Shown one piece after another: positions 27,554 through 37,014 of a DNA stretch of 64,000 nt. The first letter of the stretch is position 1. Each line of letters begins with the position of its first letter. Below the pieces are notes generated by a model, which was given only the letters and a program-made list of their open reading frames with translations, was not told the DNA's origin and did no database searches. A program made the position numbers and the translations under genes. Location: NCBI GenBank assembly GCA_005223185.1, contig NJBN01000012.1:1-64000 (forward strand), read 5' to 3'. Source of the DNA: a candidate division LCP-89 bacterium B3_LCP. GTDB lineage: Bacteria; Electryoneota; B3-LCP.

Positions 27554-28681
27554 TCATCCCACCACTAAATTCTCCGGATTCATTCCCTGCAGGTTTTTGG
27601 GTATAAAGAGTCCATCCTTGCGGATTAGCTTGCCATCGAAGTATATCTCTCCGCCGCCGTACTCAGGAGTCTGTATGCATACCAGATCCCAGTGGATGGC
27701 AGAACGGTTGCCGTTGTCAGCTTCATCTTCGTAGGCGTTGCCCGGAGTGAAATGGAAACTGCCATTGATCTTCTCATCGAAGAGGATGTCATCCATGGGA
27801 TGCTTGATGATAGGGTGCAGACCGAAGGCAAATTCACCGATGTAGCGAGCACCTTCGTCATTGTTGAGAATCTCGTTCAGTTTCTTGGTATTATTCGCAG
27901 TAGCTTCTACGATCTTGCCGTTCTTGAAGACAAAGCGCACGTTTTCGAAGGTGAAGCCCCGCTGTGAAGAAGGTGTATTATATTGCAGTACACCGTTGAC
28001 CGATTTTTTCACCGGTGCGGTGAACACTTCCAGATCGGGCATATTCAGATGACCATCGCACTTGATAGCGGGTATCTTCTTTATGGAAAAGGATAGATCC
28101 GTGCCGGGTCCTTTAATTTGCACCTTATCGGTGTTGTTCATCAGTTTGACCAACGGATCCATGGCGCGGGAGGCTTTCTTCCAGTCAACGCCAGTGCAGA
28201 CGTCGAAGTAGAACTCTTCGAAAGCATCTGTGGACATTTTCGCCATCTGTGCCATGCTCGGCGAAGGAACCCGCAATATAACCCATTTGGTGTTGCGGAC
28301 GCGTTCTGCCAGATGCACTGGTTTTAACCAGAATTTTTCATAGAGCTGTATCTTCTTGGTAGGAACGTCCGATATCTCCTTGGAATTAACCGTTCCCCTG
28401 ACGCCGATCCAGGCATCCATCTTCTTCATGCGCTGCAGTTCGCAATCGGCAGCGAACTTCATCCGCTCTTCGGTGGCGCCCAGGAATAATTCCCGCTGCA
28501 GCCGCATATTCTTCTGCTCTATGACCGGAATTGCCTTCACCGCCAGCGCTTCCTTGACGAATGCCTGCACCATTTCGGTTGGTGCATCTGTCGCTTCGAT
28601 TAATACCTTCTCACCCTTTTTCAAATTCGTGGAATAGCGAATCAAAACTTTTGCTAACTTTTCGTATTGCGGATTGATCAT
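27554..28681 (-). CDS. M29 family aminopeptidase
   Basis: 375 aa, matching thermophilic aminopeptidase T/AmpS-type M29 metallopeptidases in length and layout. The N-terminal part carries KLAKVLIRYSTNLKKGEKVLIEA and the C-terminal half holds the metal-binding region (GFTFENVRFVFKNGKIVEA, GARYIGEFAFGLHP, SAIHWDLVC), where Glu, His and Asp ligands of the two-metal site occur. It is cytoplasmic and removes N-terminal residues from peptides. The neighbour upstream is a PEGA lipoprotein with its own promoter. Confidence 0.9.
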   Translation of the reverse strand: MINPQYEKLAKVLIRYSTNLKKGEKVLIEATDAPTEMVQAFVKEALAVKAIPVIEQKNMRLQRELFLGATEERMKFAADCELQRMKKMDAWIGVRGTVNSKEISDVPTKKIQLYEKFWLKPVHLAERVRNTKWVILRVPSPSMAQMAKMSTDAFEEFYFDVCTGVDWKKASRAMDPLVKLMNNTDKVQIKGPGTDLSFSIKKIPAIKCDGHLNMPDLEVFTAPVKKSVNGVLQYNTPSSQRGFTFENVRFVFKNGKIVEATANNTKKLNEILNNDEGARYIGEFAFGLHPIIKHPMDDILFDEKINGSFHFTPGNAYEDEADNGNRSAIHWDLVCIQTPEYGGGEIYFDGKLIRKDGLFIPKNLQGMNPENLVVG

Positions 28682-28702
28682 GGAAACCTCACAATTTATA
28701 CT

Positions 28703-29245
28703 TTATTCTTTATCCTTTTTTAAAGCAATATTCACCTCATACCCCGGCACCCCTTCCCCCGCCAGCGCCCACACCAACACTTCATTCGTAGCAGCCACTC
28801 CTACGCGCTCGATTTTCGACTGGAATCCCTTCTTTTTGATCAGGAAGCTGAATGTTATCTCTCCCGTTGTGTTATCAGAATCAGCGAAATTGATTCTGTT
28901 TGTCTCCTTGTAAGGCTGAAACACCTCCAAATCATATTCCGAAGTGTGGTCAGCATAATGAGTGATATTGAATGCCGTTACATGGTAACTAAAAGGCGTC
29001 TTACCTAGAAACGCGGCTTTTTTGTCTTTATCGTAATTGTAAACGTAAACAGCCGCTCCCTTAGGCTCCGATCTGAAATCAACCGTGGTGTAAATGATCT
29101 CTTCTCTGATGACGTGTGCGGCGCTGCGGCTGGTGCGGTCACCAGCAATGAAAAAACTACTTTCCCGCTGCTGTAAACCGGCACACCCGCACATTACGAT
29201 GATCGGGGCTATTGACAACAGAGCATAAACGACTCGCCCACTCAT
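28703..29245 (-). CDS. PEGA-domain lipoprotein, function unknown
   Basis: 180 aa. It begins MSGRVVYALLSIAPIIVMCGCAG, a lipoprotein signal with a plausible lipobox at VMC-G. The region VDFRSEPKGAAVYVYNYDK...AAFLGKTPFSYHV is a PEGA-like surface repeat, and the rest is beta-rich. The frame is open to 29341, but ATG 29245 has a perfect AAGGAGGT site and the only good promoter (29307-29335) lies inside the longer version, so the short start is right. It is probably an outer-membrane or periplasmic lipoprotein. Confidence 0.7.
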   Translation of the reverse strand: MSGRVVYALLSIAPIIVMCGCAGLQQRESSFFIAGDRTSRSAAHVIREEIIYTTVDFRSEPKGAAVYVYNYDKDKKAAFLGKTPFSYHVTAFNITHYADHTSEYDLEVFQPYKETNRINFADSDNTTGEITFSFLIKKKGFQSKIERVGVAATNEVLVWALAGEGVPGYEVNIALKKDKE

Positions 29246-29306
29246 AAATACCTCCTTGTAGTATTGTATGTTCGTAGACGCGCTGCCTGCCCTGAAGCAC
29301 GAAGGT

Positions 29307-29335
29307 AAGATACTGAAAAATAACAGAAATGTCAA
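29307..29335 (-). promoter_or_regulatory. promoter of the PEGA lipoprotein gene
   Basis: On the minus strand TTGACA (29335-29330), a 17-bp spacer, then TATCTT (29312-29307). It gives a leader of about 55 nt before ATG 29245 and helps fix that start. Confidence 0.6.
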
Positions 29336-29356
29336 GCGCACGCTGCAAGATTACTT

Positions 29357-29396
29357 AAAACACCATAAGAAATCCCGGCCTTTTCAGACCGGGATT
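29357..29396 (-). terminator. intrinsic terminator after clpC
   Basis: On the minus strand AATCCCGG, a ten-base loop region, then CCGGGATT (arms 29396-29389 and 29378-29371), followed by a T-rich stretch ending in TTTT near 29357. It lies about 35 nt past the clpC stop. Confidence 0.65.
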
Positions 29397-29430
29397 GCAT
29401 AACCCAAGTGGTAATCTAATTTACAGTCTT

Positions 29431-31890
29431 CTAACTCACAGTATCATCAGCCGGTGTCGCCTTAATTATCTGAAATGCCAATCCCTTTCCTTTACGCGTG
29501 ACCTGGATAGCCGAACCTGGCGGGAATTTGCCCTTCAGAATCTCTTCTGCTAAGGGGTCTTCAACCAGCCGTTCAACTGACCGCCTTAATGGGCGTGCGC
29601 CTGTTTCAGGCGAATAGCCGTTTTCGCATATCAAATCCTTGGCGCCTCGCGTAAGGTCCAAGGTGAATTCATGCTCGGTGAGCCGATCATTTATATCATC
29701 GATGTAGATATCTAGTATCTTGAGGATATCCTTCTTGTCCAGCATCTTGAAGAGGATAATTTCGTCAACCCTGTTCAAGAACTCTGGTCTGAACAGGCGT
29801 TTGGTCTCTTCCATCATCTTGGATGCCACGTCCTTCTGCGAAGGTCCAGATTCATCCCGAGAGAAACCGTATGATGCTGCTTCCGTCGCTTCCCGTGTCC
29901 CTAAGTTGGAAGTCATGATCAATATGGTATTCTTGAAGTCAACCTTGCGCCCTGAACCGTCAGTCAATTCACCGGTATCCAATACCTGCAAGAGAATGTT
30001 GAAGACGTCCGGGTGTGCTTTCTCAATCTCATCTAAGAGCACCACGCAGTACGGTTTACGCCGCACTTTCTCCGTCATTTGACCGCCTTCGTCATAGCCG
30101 ACATACCCCGGTGGTGCACCAATTAAGCGAGATACGTTGAACTTCTCCATATACTCGGACATATCGACGCGGAGCAACGACTGCTTGTCCTCAAAGAGGT
30201 GTTCCGCCAGAATTTTTGCCAACTCCGTCTTGCCAATTCCCGGAGGTCCTAAGAAGATAAATGAACCGATGGGACGATTGGGATTCTTCAGACCGGCTCT
30301 CGTCCTGCGAATGGAACGGGAGATAATTTCAATCGCATCGCCCTGTCCGATGATTTTGTTGGAAATCTTATCCCGCATTTTCAGGAGTTTCTCACCTTCT
30401 GACAGAGCCACTTTATTAACCGGGATACCTGTCATCATCGAGACAACCTGAGCCACGTCTTCTTCGGTGACGTCAATCGCTGAAGGCGTTTCGTTCTTCT
30501 CCCATTTCTCCCTCTCTGTACGCAGCCTGGCCTCCAATTTCATCTTCTTGTCGCGAAGTTGAGCAGCCTTCTCGTATTCCTGCGATTTTACCAGGTTATC
30601 CTTTTCTTTACGTACCTTCTCGATCTCCTCTTCTAAGAAGTTAATTTCAGGAGGAACGACAATGTTGGAAATACGCAGACGGGAACCAGTCTCATCTAAA
30701 ACGTCTATTGCCTTATCCGGCAAATGGCGGTCAGATATATATCTTTCCGAAAGACTTACAGCGGCTTTAACTGCTGTGTCGGTGTAGGTGATACCGTGGT
30801 GTTGTTCGTACCGCTCCTTTAAGCCCATCAGTATGTTCATGGTCTCTTCGCTGGTTGGTGGTTCAATCACCACCTTCTGGAAGCGGCGTTCCAAAGCACC
30901 GTCCTTCTCGATGTTCTGCCGGTATTCATCCATCGTGGTGGCGCCGATGCATTGCAGTTCTCCGCGAGCCAGCGCAGGTTTGAACATGTTGGACGCATCC
31001 AACGAACCAGACGCTGATCCAGCACCGACAATTGTATGCAACTCATCAAGGAAGAGAATTATAGAGCGGTTCTTCTCCAGTTCGTTCATCACCGCTTTGA
31101 TGCGTTCCTCGAACTGTCCCCGGTACTTAGTCCCTGCGACCATGGCGCCAAGGTCTAACGCAACCACCCTCTTGTTAAATAGTATGGGTGATACTTCACG
31201 TTTGATTATGCGTAAGGCTAATCCTTCGGCTATGGCGGTCTTACCGACGCCGGGCTCACCGATTAGCACCGGGTTGTTCTTTTTCCTGCGAGAGAGAATT
31301 TGGCTGACTCTGGCTATTTCCTTCTTACGTCCTATTATTGGGTCTAAGTTGCCTTCCCGCGCTAATTGAGTCAAATCCCGCCCGAAATGATCTAAGACTG
31401 GGGTCTTCGATTTCTCTTTTTCCTTGCCTGTAGGGACCGAAGTCTTCTTTGTCTCTCCCCGCAAGATTGCGTCTAATTCCTGGCGGACAGACTCATAGCT
31501 AATATTGAAAGTCTGGAGTACCTGCGTACCGACACCTTCTTCTTCCTTCACTAGTGCTAATAAAAGATGCTCCGTCCCGATGATCTCACTATTGAAGTTT
31601 TTCCCTTCAATGTATGAAACCTTTAGAACCTTTTCAGCACGTTTTGTAAAAGGAATATTGCCTATCTTCATGGTTGCGCCCGAAGGCTCCACCAGTTCCT
31701 CAATAGATCCCTTCAACTCCTGCAACTCGCAGCCTAAGTTCTTCAATATCGATATCGCCAACCCCTCCGAGAGCCGCAGCAGCCCCAACAGGAGATGTTC
31801 AGTATCGATGTAATCATGCCCTAATCGCAGAGCTTCTTCACGCGCATGCTGAATTACTTGCTGTACACGAATTGAAAACTTGTTATTCAT
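29431..31890 (-). CDS. clpC: ATP-dependent Clp protease ATPase subunit ClpC
   Basis: An 819-aa Hsp100 unfoldase. It has two N-terminal Clp repeats ([21 protein letters not shown] ... [18 protein letters not shown]). The first AAA domain has Walker A GEPGVGKT at about 210-217. A central coiled-coil/UVR segment ([19 protein letters not shown]) distinguishes ClpC from ClpA and ClpB. The second AAA domain has GPPGIGKT at about 548-555. It feeds unfolded substrates to ClpP; clpP is not in the window, nor are mcsA/mcsB or ctsR. A terminator follows. No CIRCE or CtsR-like box was recognised upstream. Confidence 0.95.
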   Translation of the reverse strand: MNNKFSIRVQQVIQHAREEALRLGHDYIDTEHLLLGLLRLSEGLAISILKNLGCELQELKGSIEELVEPSGATMKIGNIPFTKRAEKVLKVSYIEGKNFNSEIIGTEHLLLALVKEEEGVGTQVLQTFNISYESVRQELDAILRGETKKTSVPTGKEKEKSKTPVLDHFGRDLTQLAREGNLDPIIGRKKEIARVSQILSRRKKNNPVLIGEPGVGKTAIAEGLALRIIKREVSPILFNKRVVALDLGAMVAGTKYRGQFEERIKAVMNELEKNRSIILFLDELHTIVGAGSASGSLDASNMFKPALARGELQCIGATTMDEYRQNIEKDGALERRFQKVVIEPPTSEETMNILMGLKERYEQHHGITYTDTAVKAAVSLSERYISDRHLPDKAIDVLDETGSRLRISNIVVPPEINFLEEEIEKVRKEKDNLVKSQEYEKAAQLRDKKMKLEARLRTEREKWEKNETPSAIDVTEEDVAQVVSMMTGIPVNKVALSEGEKLLKMRDKISNKIIGQGDAIEIISRSIRRTRAGLKNPNRPIGSFIFLGPPGIGKTELAKILAEHLFEDKQSLLRVDMSEYMEKFNVSRLIGAPPGYVGYDEGGQMTEKVRRKPYCVVLLDEIEKAHPDVFNILLQVLDTGELTDGSGRKVDFKNTILIMTSNLGTREATEAASYGFSRDESGPSQKDVASKMMEETKRLFRPEFLNRVDEIILFKMLDKKDILKILDIYIDDINDRLTEHEFTLDLTRGAKDLICENGYSPETGARPLRRSVERLVEDPLAEEILKGKFPPGSAIQVTRKGKGLAFQIIKATPADDTVS

Positions 31891-31979
31891 AGCTATCCTC
31901 GGGGACTGACTGGCTTCAAATCGTGATTATCCGCCGATTCGCATCGTTTTCTAACAACGAAAAACGACCTATCTATTTC

Positions 31980-32666
31980 TTAAACCTCTTCAAGGTTGAT
32001 TTTGTTCAAAATTCCATCTCTTAACTCAAGCACCCGATCGCATTTCGAAGCAAACTGGTGGTCATGCGTTACTATTAGAAAGCTGTGTTTCTCTTCCGCT
32101 GACAGTTCAAAAATCAGGTTCTGCAATTCGAATGCAGTACCGCGATCAAGGTTACCAGTGGGTTCATCTGCCAGGATCAACGGAGGTTCGTTATGTAATG
32201 CTCTGGCTAATGCAACCCGCTGCTGTTCTCCCCCGGAAAGTTCGCCGGGTCTATGATCCAAACGATCTCCCAAACCCACTCTATCGAGCAGTTCGGCGGC
32301 TCTCTTCCGATGATTTACCCGGGTGCCGTTGACCATTCCTGCTAAAAGCACATTCTCCAGTGCGCTGAATTCCGGCAGTAGGTGATGAAACTGAAAGATG
32401 AACCCAATCTGGCTGGCGCGCAGTTTTGCCAACTCGTCATCTGACATCTCCAGCAGGTTAGCGTCATCGATCTGAATCTGTCCCTTGCTGGGGCGGTCCA
32501 AAGCTCCGACTATATGAAGCAGTGTGGATTTCCCCACGCCGGAGGGCCCGATGACTGCTGTCGTCGATCCCTTCTTGACGTCTAAATTCAGACCCTTAAG
32601 AACGGGAACTTCTCTTCCACCCAGGTAATAACTTTTCCAAAGATCTTTAACCTGCACCAGGATCAA
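31980..32666 (-). CDS. lolD: ABC transporter ATP-binding protein, LolD/MacB type
   Basis: A 228-aa ATPase: Walker A GPSGVGKST at 40-48, signature LSGGEQQR at 143-150 and Walker B LILADEPTGN from 163, with the LolD-type FQFHHLLPEFSALENV Q-loop. It powers release of lipoproteins from the inner membrane to LolA. The start is TTG with GGGAGG about 5 nt upstream, overlapping the stop of the small ORF before it (TTGA). It pairs with the LolC-type permease 180 nt upstream. Confidence 0.9.
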   Translation of the reverse strand: MILVQVKDLWKSYYLGGREVPVLKGLNLDVKKGSTTAVIGPSGVGKSTLLHIVGALDRPSKGQIQIDDANLLEMSDDELAKLRASQIGFIFQFHHLLPEFSALENVLLAGMVNGTRVNHRKRAAELLDRVGLGDRLDHRPGELSGGEQQRVALARALHNEPPLILADEPTGNLDRGTAFELQNLIFELSAEEKHSFLIVTHDHQFASKCDRVLELRDGILNKINLEEV

Positions 32667-32848
32667 CGCTTCCTCCCGTAAATGTCTGTTAAAACAGTAG
32701 AGTCATCGTTATCGGGAAGAACTGCCCTGGCGCTCGTATAATATAATGCGTGGAAAAAATAGCATTTCTCAGTAGAAAACACAAGGAATTTGTTGATTCC
32801 TTCTACCCTATGGGTCATATCTTGCTTGTGATGGGAATGATCGGTCAT
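32663..32848 (-). CDS. unknown 61-aa ORF embedded between lolC and lolD
   Basis: A small frame that overlaps the lolC stop by 4 nt (ATGA) at its start and the lolD start by 4 nt (TTGA) at its end, exactly the geometry of translational coupling. The product starts with a His-rich stretch (MTDHSHHKQDMTH) and ends basic (YGRKR), with one Cys and no membrane segment. I recognise no family. lolC and lolD are usually adjacent, so either this is a real accessory peptide or a read-through spacer that keeps ribosomes on the message. Confidence 0.4.
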   Translation of the reverse strand: MTDHSHHKQDMTHRVEGINKFLVFSTEKCYFFHALYYTSARAVLPDNDDSTVLTDIYGRKR

Positions 32849-34077
32849 TCGTATCGTATCGCCTCCACGGGAACTAATGCAGCAGCCCTATGTGCAGGGT
32901 AAACGCTGGCTAAAAAACACAGAACCAGAGCTGCGGTTATCACCATGATAAAATCACTCGATCTCATTAAAATCGGCAGTTCGCTTAAAAAGTAAATGTC
33001 AGGAGGCAGCCTGAAGAAGCGGTAACTTATCTGCAGCATGCACAAACCCCACCCCAGCATTACCCCCATCACAGTACCCACAACACCGACCGCCAGTCCT
33101 TCATAGATGAATATTTTCCTTATGCTGGCGCTTGTGGCTCCCATGGATTTGAGGATGCCGATCTCCTTGCGTTTCTCCATCACTACCATAATGAGCGAAG
33201 ATATAATGTTGAACGCCGCCACCATCACTATCAGTGAGAGGATAATGAACCCTGCCCACTTCTCAATTTTCATCCAGTTGAATAGATTGCGGTGCATCTC
33301 ATGCCAGGTGCGAGGGAAATAGGGGAATCCCAATATCCCCAATATTATCTCCTTCACCTGTCCCGCTTTGTCTAAGTCATCCAATTTAATCTCAATACCG
33401 GTAACCTTATCTGTCATTCGGTACAGTTCCTGAGCTTCAGGAATGGCGATATAGGCAAATATATCGTCGTATTCGTACAGTCCGGTCTCAAATATCCCTG
33501 CTAAATGAAAACGCTTTGCTCGAGGCTGGCTGAAAGGTCCGGCTGCACCCGGACTGAAGAGGATTACCGTGTCTCCTAAAGTAGCGTAAAGACGGTCGGC
33601 TAACATTCTACCCAAAACCAATCCCGGAAGATTTTCGGCGCCCGTGACGTCGGTTCGCCCTAAGTGCATTCCACCATGTATAATCGTTTGAGGCAGATCA
33701 GATACATCGCCAACTGTTGCCGGATCCACACCCCGGACAATAGCGCCTTCGGTGCGTTTATCTATGCGGATCAGCCCTTTATCCATTATGTAAGGCGATA
33801 TTCCGGTAATGTGGTCTATATCCCTGATTTTATCCATAATGGATTCAACGTCGACGATCCCTTCCTCATGATGTGTCCCCAGCCGTATGTGTGCGTCTGC
33901 CCCGATAATTCTATTCCGCACTTCCGTCTCGAACCCGTTCATCACCGAAAGCACGATGATCAGTGCTGCCACGCCGATAGCCACTCCCGCAATGGAGAGG
34001 TAGCTGATCAGCGATATAAAACCCGTGCGCCTCTTCGATTTCAGATAACGCGTAGCTATGAACAGTTCGTAGGACAT
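32845..34077 (-). CDS. lolC: lipoprotein-releasing ABC transporter permease, LolC/LolE family
   Basis: A 410-aa FtsX-type permease. The first transmembrane helix lies in the family-typical opening FIATRYLKSKRRTGFISLISYLSIAGVAIGVAALIIVLSVMNGF. A large periplasmic MacB-like domain (about 45-260) follows, then three C-terminal helices (FIILSLIVMVAAFNIISSL, VGVVGTVMGVMLGW, FIMVITAALVLCFLASVYPA). Only one permease gene is present, so the complex may be a homodimer (LolF-like) with LolD. It exports outer-membrane lipoproteins. The start is 9 nt after the stop of the GHKL-ATPase gene. Confidence 0.9.
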   Translation of the reverse strand: MSYELFIATRYLKSKRRTGFISLISYLSIAGVAIGVAALIIVLSVMNGFETEVRNRIIGADAHIRLGTHHEEGIVDVESIMDKIRDIDHITGISPYIMDKGLIRIDKRTEGAIVRGVDPATVGDVSDLPQTIIHGGMHLGRTDVTGAENLPGLVLGRMLADRLYATLGDTVILFSPGAAGPFSQPRAKRFHLAGIFETGLYEYDDIFAYIAIPEAQELYRMTDKVTGIEIKLDDLDKAGQVKEIILGILGFPYFPRTWHEMHRNLFNWMKIEKWAGFIILSLIVMVAAFNIISSLIMVVMEKRKEIGILKSMGATSASIRKIFIYEGLAVGVVGTVMGVMLGWGLCMLQISYRFFRLPPDIYFLSELPILMRSSDFIMVITAALVLCFLASVYPAHRAAALVPVEAIRYE

Positions 34078-34086
34078 ATAAGTCTT

Positions 34087-36294
34087 TTATTGTTCTCCAA
34101 AGTTTTTCTTATGTTCAATAATAAGACTTTGATCGACTAAAGCCTCATGTATTCTCTTCCCAAACCTCATAGATAAATCATACGCTTTATTCTGTATTTT
34201 ATCTATTCGGGACTGAGGGTTCAACAGTGCACCGCTTGATTCTACGCTTTTTCTTGCGATCTCATAAAAACATCTTTCAGCAACTAAATCAGCAATTAAC
34301 ACCTGGCCTGGAATTGTTTTCCTATATTGGCATTCGTCTCCTATGTAGTGTTTTATAGAAGGGAAGTTAACATATATTATGACTTTTCCCGTTTCTCCGC
34401 TAAAAGAAGTACGCATTAAAGGTTCCGGTTCAAAGTCATAATCAGGCTCATTAAACATTCCCTTCCGACCCTTTTCTTCTGCATCTTTCTTAGATCTCAC
34501 TTTCACCTCTAATAAAGCCATAAATGATTCATATTCTGCTGTTATAACCGCGTCTTGATCTGCACCCGTCCCCCATATTTCTAATTCCTGTTTAAAAATA
34601 TGTCTTTCTGCCTCATTTTCGTTTACCACAACTTTATTTTTAGAGATTTGGATAGACTCATTGTCTGATGATATTTTTATTCTGCATCCCCCTTCTATCA
34701 TCTTAACATATACTAGTAAATGTACCCTTCTTGGCTGATTGGGTCTTAGAGTTAGACTCTCAGGCTGAAAAACCATACCCTCACTAAATAAGAATTCCTT
34801 TTCAGGAATTACATGAACATTTGATTCGGTTAAATGAATACCTGTGGTCGCAGTTATAGTTCCTATAATATTTGGTTCTCGTCCTTCAACAGTAATATAC
34901 TTAGTTATTATGCCAGACCCATCCTCAGTGGTAACTTTTATATCGGTTGTAGAAAGGTGAAATTTGCTGCTATTACACGCGATTTTTATGTTTGATCCGT
35001 AGGGTATTACTTTTGTACTAAACCTTAGTTGGAGTGCATAACGTTTAGCAACGGTGATCTGTGCTGACTGTGGATATATGCAAAATCCTTTTGGTGGTTC
35101 TTCTTCAGTATCAGTTGGGTCACCCCCAAGGTTCGTAACATCTTGTGCTTCTGTCTCTGCTATTTTATTTAGGATGCGAAAGGCCTTCTTATACCTTGAT
35201 ACTTCTTCCCGATCAATTTTACTAGCTATTTCCTTTTGCTTTCTCGATCTTTCCTCTTTTATTTTTTCCTCAATTCTTTTTTCAATCTCATTGATTAGTT
35301 TTTGACAGAATGGATGTTTATTTTCAATACCGTCCCTTTCCTGTCGTAATACAGGTTCCTCCTTTTCCAGAAGATCTCTAAACCTATTAATTTTGACTTC
35401 GCCAAAAAACTTCCAGGCAAGTGGTTCGGTTTCATATCTAAATAATGATATATCAAGGACTGCATCCTCCTCATCCACAATCAAGAGACTTCCGTCTCGA
35501 TCATCTCCTGTTTGTGAGAGGTCTTTAATTGCTCGCCATATAGAAATGTTAATGGGAAAGTCGCCGTAATCTCCATATGATATGATGAATTCATCTGCCA
35601 ATATTTCTTTTCCTGGCGGTTTTTTGTAAAATAATGGTCTCTCTTTTCTCGAATCCAGGTCCAATAGAACAATTCTTCTTTTAGGATTCATCATGATTTT
35701 ACGCAATAGATAGTTGTTGGCTAACTCCTCCTGTACCGTATTAAACTGAGGCACGCTGCAAATTAATTGATGTGGATCTGCCTTAAAATACGCTATAGTT
35801 CCGTTCTCAGAAATTTTATGTGTAGTTCTTAACTCCTGTGTAGCCTCGATTTGATCGCTTATTTCATACCAAGACTCTCCCTCTTCAATGAAAAGTTTAC
35901 ATTCAACGAATTTATCGTTCTTAAAAGTGCAGATTTTCCCATCTATCATTCCCGCCAACGCATCTTTTGCGCCTTGTCCAAAATAACCTCGTACTCTTTT
36001 ACCTGCCTTCATCCCACTAGTTGCAGATCCGTAAGTCTTGAAGTTTTTATTTACATCATCTATAGACATACCTTCTGCAAAATCTCGCACAGCGAAGTTA
36101 CCACAATATCCCTCTTTATTGTACTCAATTTCTATTTTGCCTTTACAAGGTTTGTCATCGTCTTCCAATCTGATATAACTGTCATCCGAGTTAGTAATGA
36201 GCTCAACAAGTGCCCGGATAGCATTCCCTTGCATAGCTGCTCTAATACTTCTTACAGTATGCCTTTGTGAAGTTTCAATTTTCCCCTTTTCCAT
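34087..36294 (-). CDS. GHKL-fold ATPase (Hsp90/MutL-like ATP-binding protein) of an accessory module
   Basis: 735 aa. Residues about 10-220 are a GHKL ATP-binding domain: N-box ALVELITNSDDS (Glu31, Asn35), G1 DFAEGM (Asp71, Gly75) and G2 GYFGQGAKD (103-111). It has no kinase His box, no MutL C-terminal endonuclease motif and no Hsp90 ending. A charged coiled coil (about 335-385, EIEKRIEEKIKEERSRKQKEIA) leads to a beta-rich C-terminal half. Sequence and codon use are clearly AT-richer than the lol genes downstream. The 209-aa gene upstream is 19 nt away. Predicted role: an ATP-gated clamp or switch in a defence or DNA-maintenance pair; this is inference. Confidence 0.75.
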   Translation of the reverse strand: MEKGKIETSQRHTVRSIRAAMQGNAIRALVELITNSDDSYIRLEDDDKPCKGKIEIEYNKEGYCGNFAVRDFAEGMSIDDVNKNFKTYGSATSGMKAGKRVRGYFGQGAKDALAGMIDGKICTFKNDKFVECKLFIEEGESWYEISDQIEATQELRTTHKISENGTIAYFKADPHQLICSVPQFNTVQEELANNYLLRKIMMNPKRRIVLLDLDSRKERPLFYKKPPGKEILADEFIISYGDYGDFPINISIWRAIKDLSQTGDDRDGSLLIVDEEDAVLDISLFRYETEPLAWKFFGEVKINRFRDLLEKEEPVLRQERDGIENKHPFCQKLINEIEKRIEEKIKEERSRKQKEIASKIDREEVSRYKKAFRILNKIAETEAQDVTNLGGDPTDTEEEPPKGFCIYPQSAQITVAKRYALQLRFSTKVIPYGSNIKIACNSSKFHLSTTDIKVTTEDGSGIITKYITVEGREPNIIGTITATTGIHLTESNVHVIPEKEFLFSEGMVFQPESLTLRPNQPRRVHLLVYVKMIEGGCRIKISSDNESIQISKNKVVVNENEAERHIFKQELEIWGTGADQDAVITAEYESFMALLEVKVRSKKDAEEKGRKGMFNEPDYDFEPEPLMRTSFSGETGKVIIYVNFPSIKHYIGDECQYRKTIPGQVLIADLVAERCFYEIARKSVESSGALLNPQSRIDKIQNKAYDLSMRFGKRIHEALVDQSLIIEHKKNFGEQ

Positions 36295-36313
36295 AATTAA
36301 CCTCTTTTTATAG

Positions 36314-36943
36314 TCAGTGGTTTAAGTAACTACTGAACCGTTGTCCAATCCATACGATAAAATCTGAGATATCCTCTAATTCCAGTTCATCTGAAAGTCT
36401 TTTAATAGCTATGAAATTATCTCTTAGAATTTCTTTAGAAGAGTCAAGTGTTCCCTGAAGAAAAAAGCAAAAATCCGCTTCCGTTATAAGCTCTGCTCTT
36501 CCCTCTCTATATTTCGTGAAAGCATGCGAATTTCTAATTTCTCGTGCAATACTTTCCTTTCTTCTCATTTTTGGTGTTGTTTTTTTCTTTCTGAAAATTG
36601 GGTTTTTTAATTGTGCTTTTGTATTCTCATAAATTATCTTCGTCTTATCTGAAAGTGTGTATCCATGTGGAGTCTTACCTCCAATCCATTTCTTGCTTGT
36701 TCCTTTGCAGCGCCATAAAGCTTTTTCTACACGTGTCGAGTCTGGATATTCAGGGTATCCAACTAGTGAAAAACTTTTTGGAAATAGTTTGTACGCACCT
36801 ACAATAATATTCTCTAGTGATAATTCAATCCCAAGTGTTTCCAGAGTTACAACTGTAAAAATTACAAGTCGATCAAGATCAATTTGTTCATATTTATCTG
36901 GTTCAAGTGGTTCTATTTTCTCAATTTCTGTTTTTACTTCCAT
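36314..36943 (-). CDS. unknown 209-aa protein paired with the GHKL ATPase
   Basis: No family recognised. It is charged and soluble, with no signal peptide. The middle part (TRVEKALWRCKGTSKKWIGGKTPHGYTLSDKTKII, residues about 70-105) reads like a helix-turn-helix with a wing, so nucleic-acid binding is possible. A basic stretch KKKTTPKMRRKE follows. The C-terminal half is helical. The ATG is preceded by AGAAAGAG. AT-rich like the adjoining ATPase gene, 19 nt downstream, with which it almost certainly forms a two-gene unit. Confidence 0.65.
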   Translation of the reverse strand: MEVKTEIEKIEPLEPDKYEQIDLDRLVIFTVVTLETLGIELSLENIIVGAYKLFPKSFSLVGYPEYPDSTRVEKALWRCKGTSKKWIGGKTPHGYTLSDKTKIIYENTKAQLKNPIFRKKKTTPKMRRKESIAREIRNSHAFTKYREGRAELITEADFCFFLQGTLDSSKEILRDNFIAIKRLSDELELEDISDFIVWIGQRFSSYLNH

Positions 36944-37014
36944 TTTTCTCTTTCTGCTAGTTATCTCTTCTTAGTCTTTGCAATTATGAGTTTTAGTAAT
37001 GTGTAAAATCTATA

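Noticed and set aside
30788-31369. 193-aa plus-strand frame opposite clpC
   Set aside because: Low-complexity Ser/Arg translation opposite the first AAA domain of clpC; a shadow.
34087-36294. Hsp90 (HtpG), MutL or a histidine kinase
   Set aside because: The ATP-binding boxes are shared by the superfamily, but the His box, the MutL C-terminal motif and the HtpG middle and C-terminal domains are absent.
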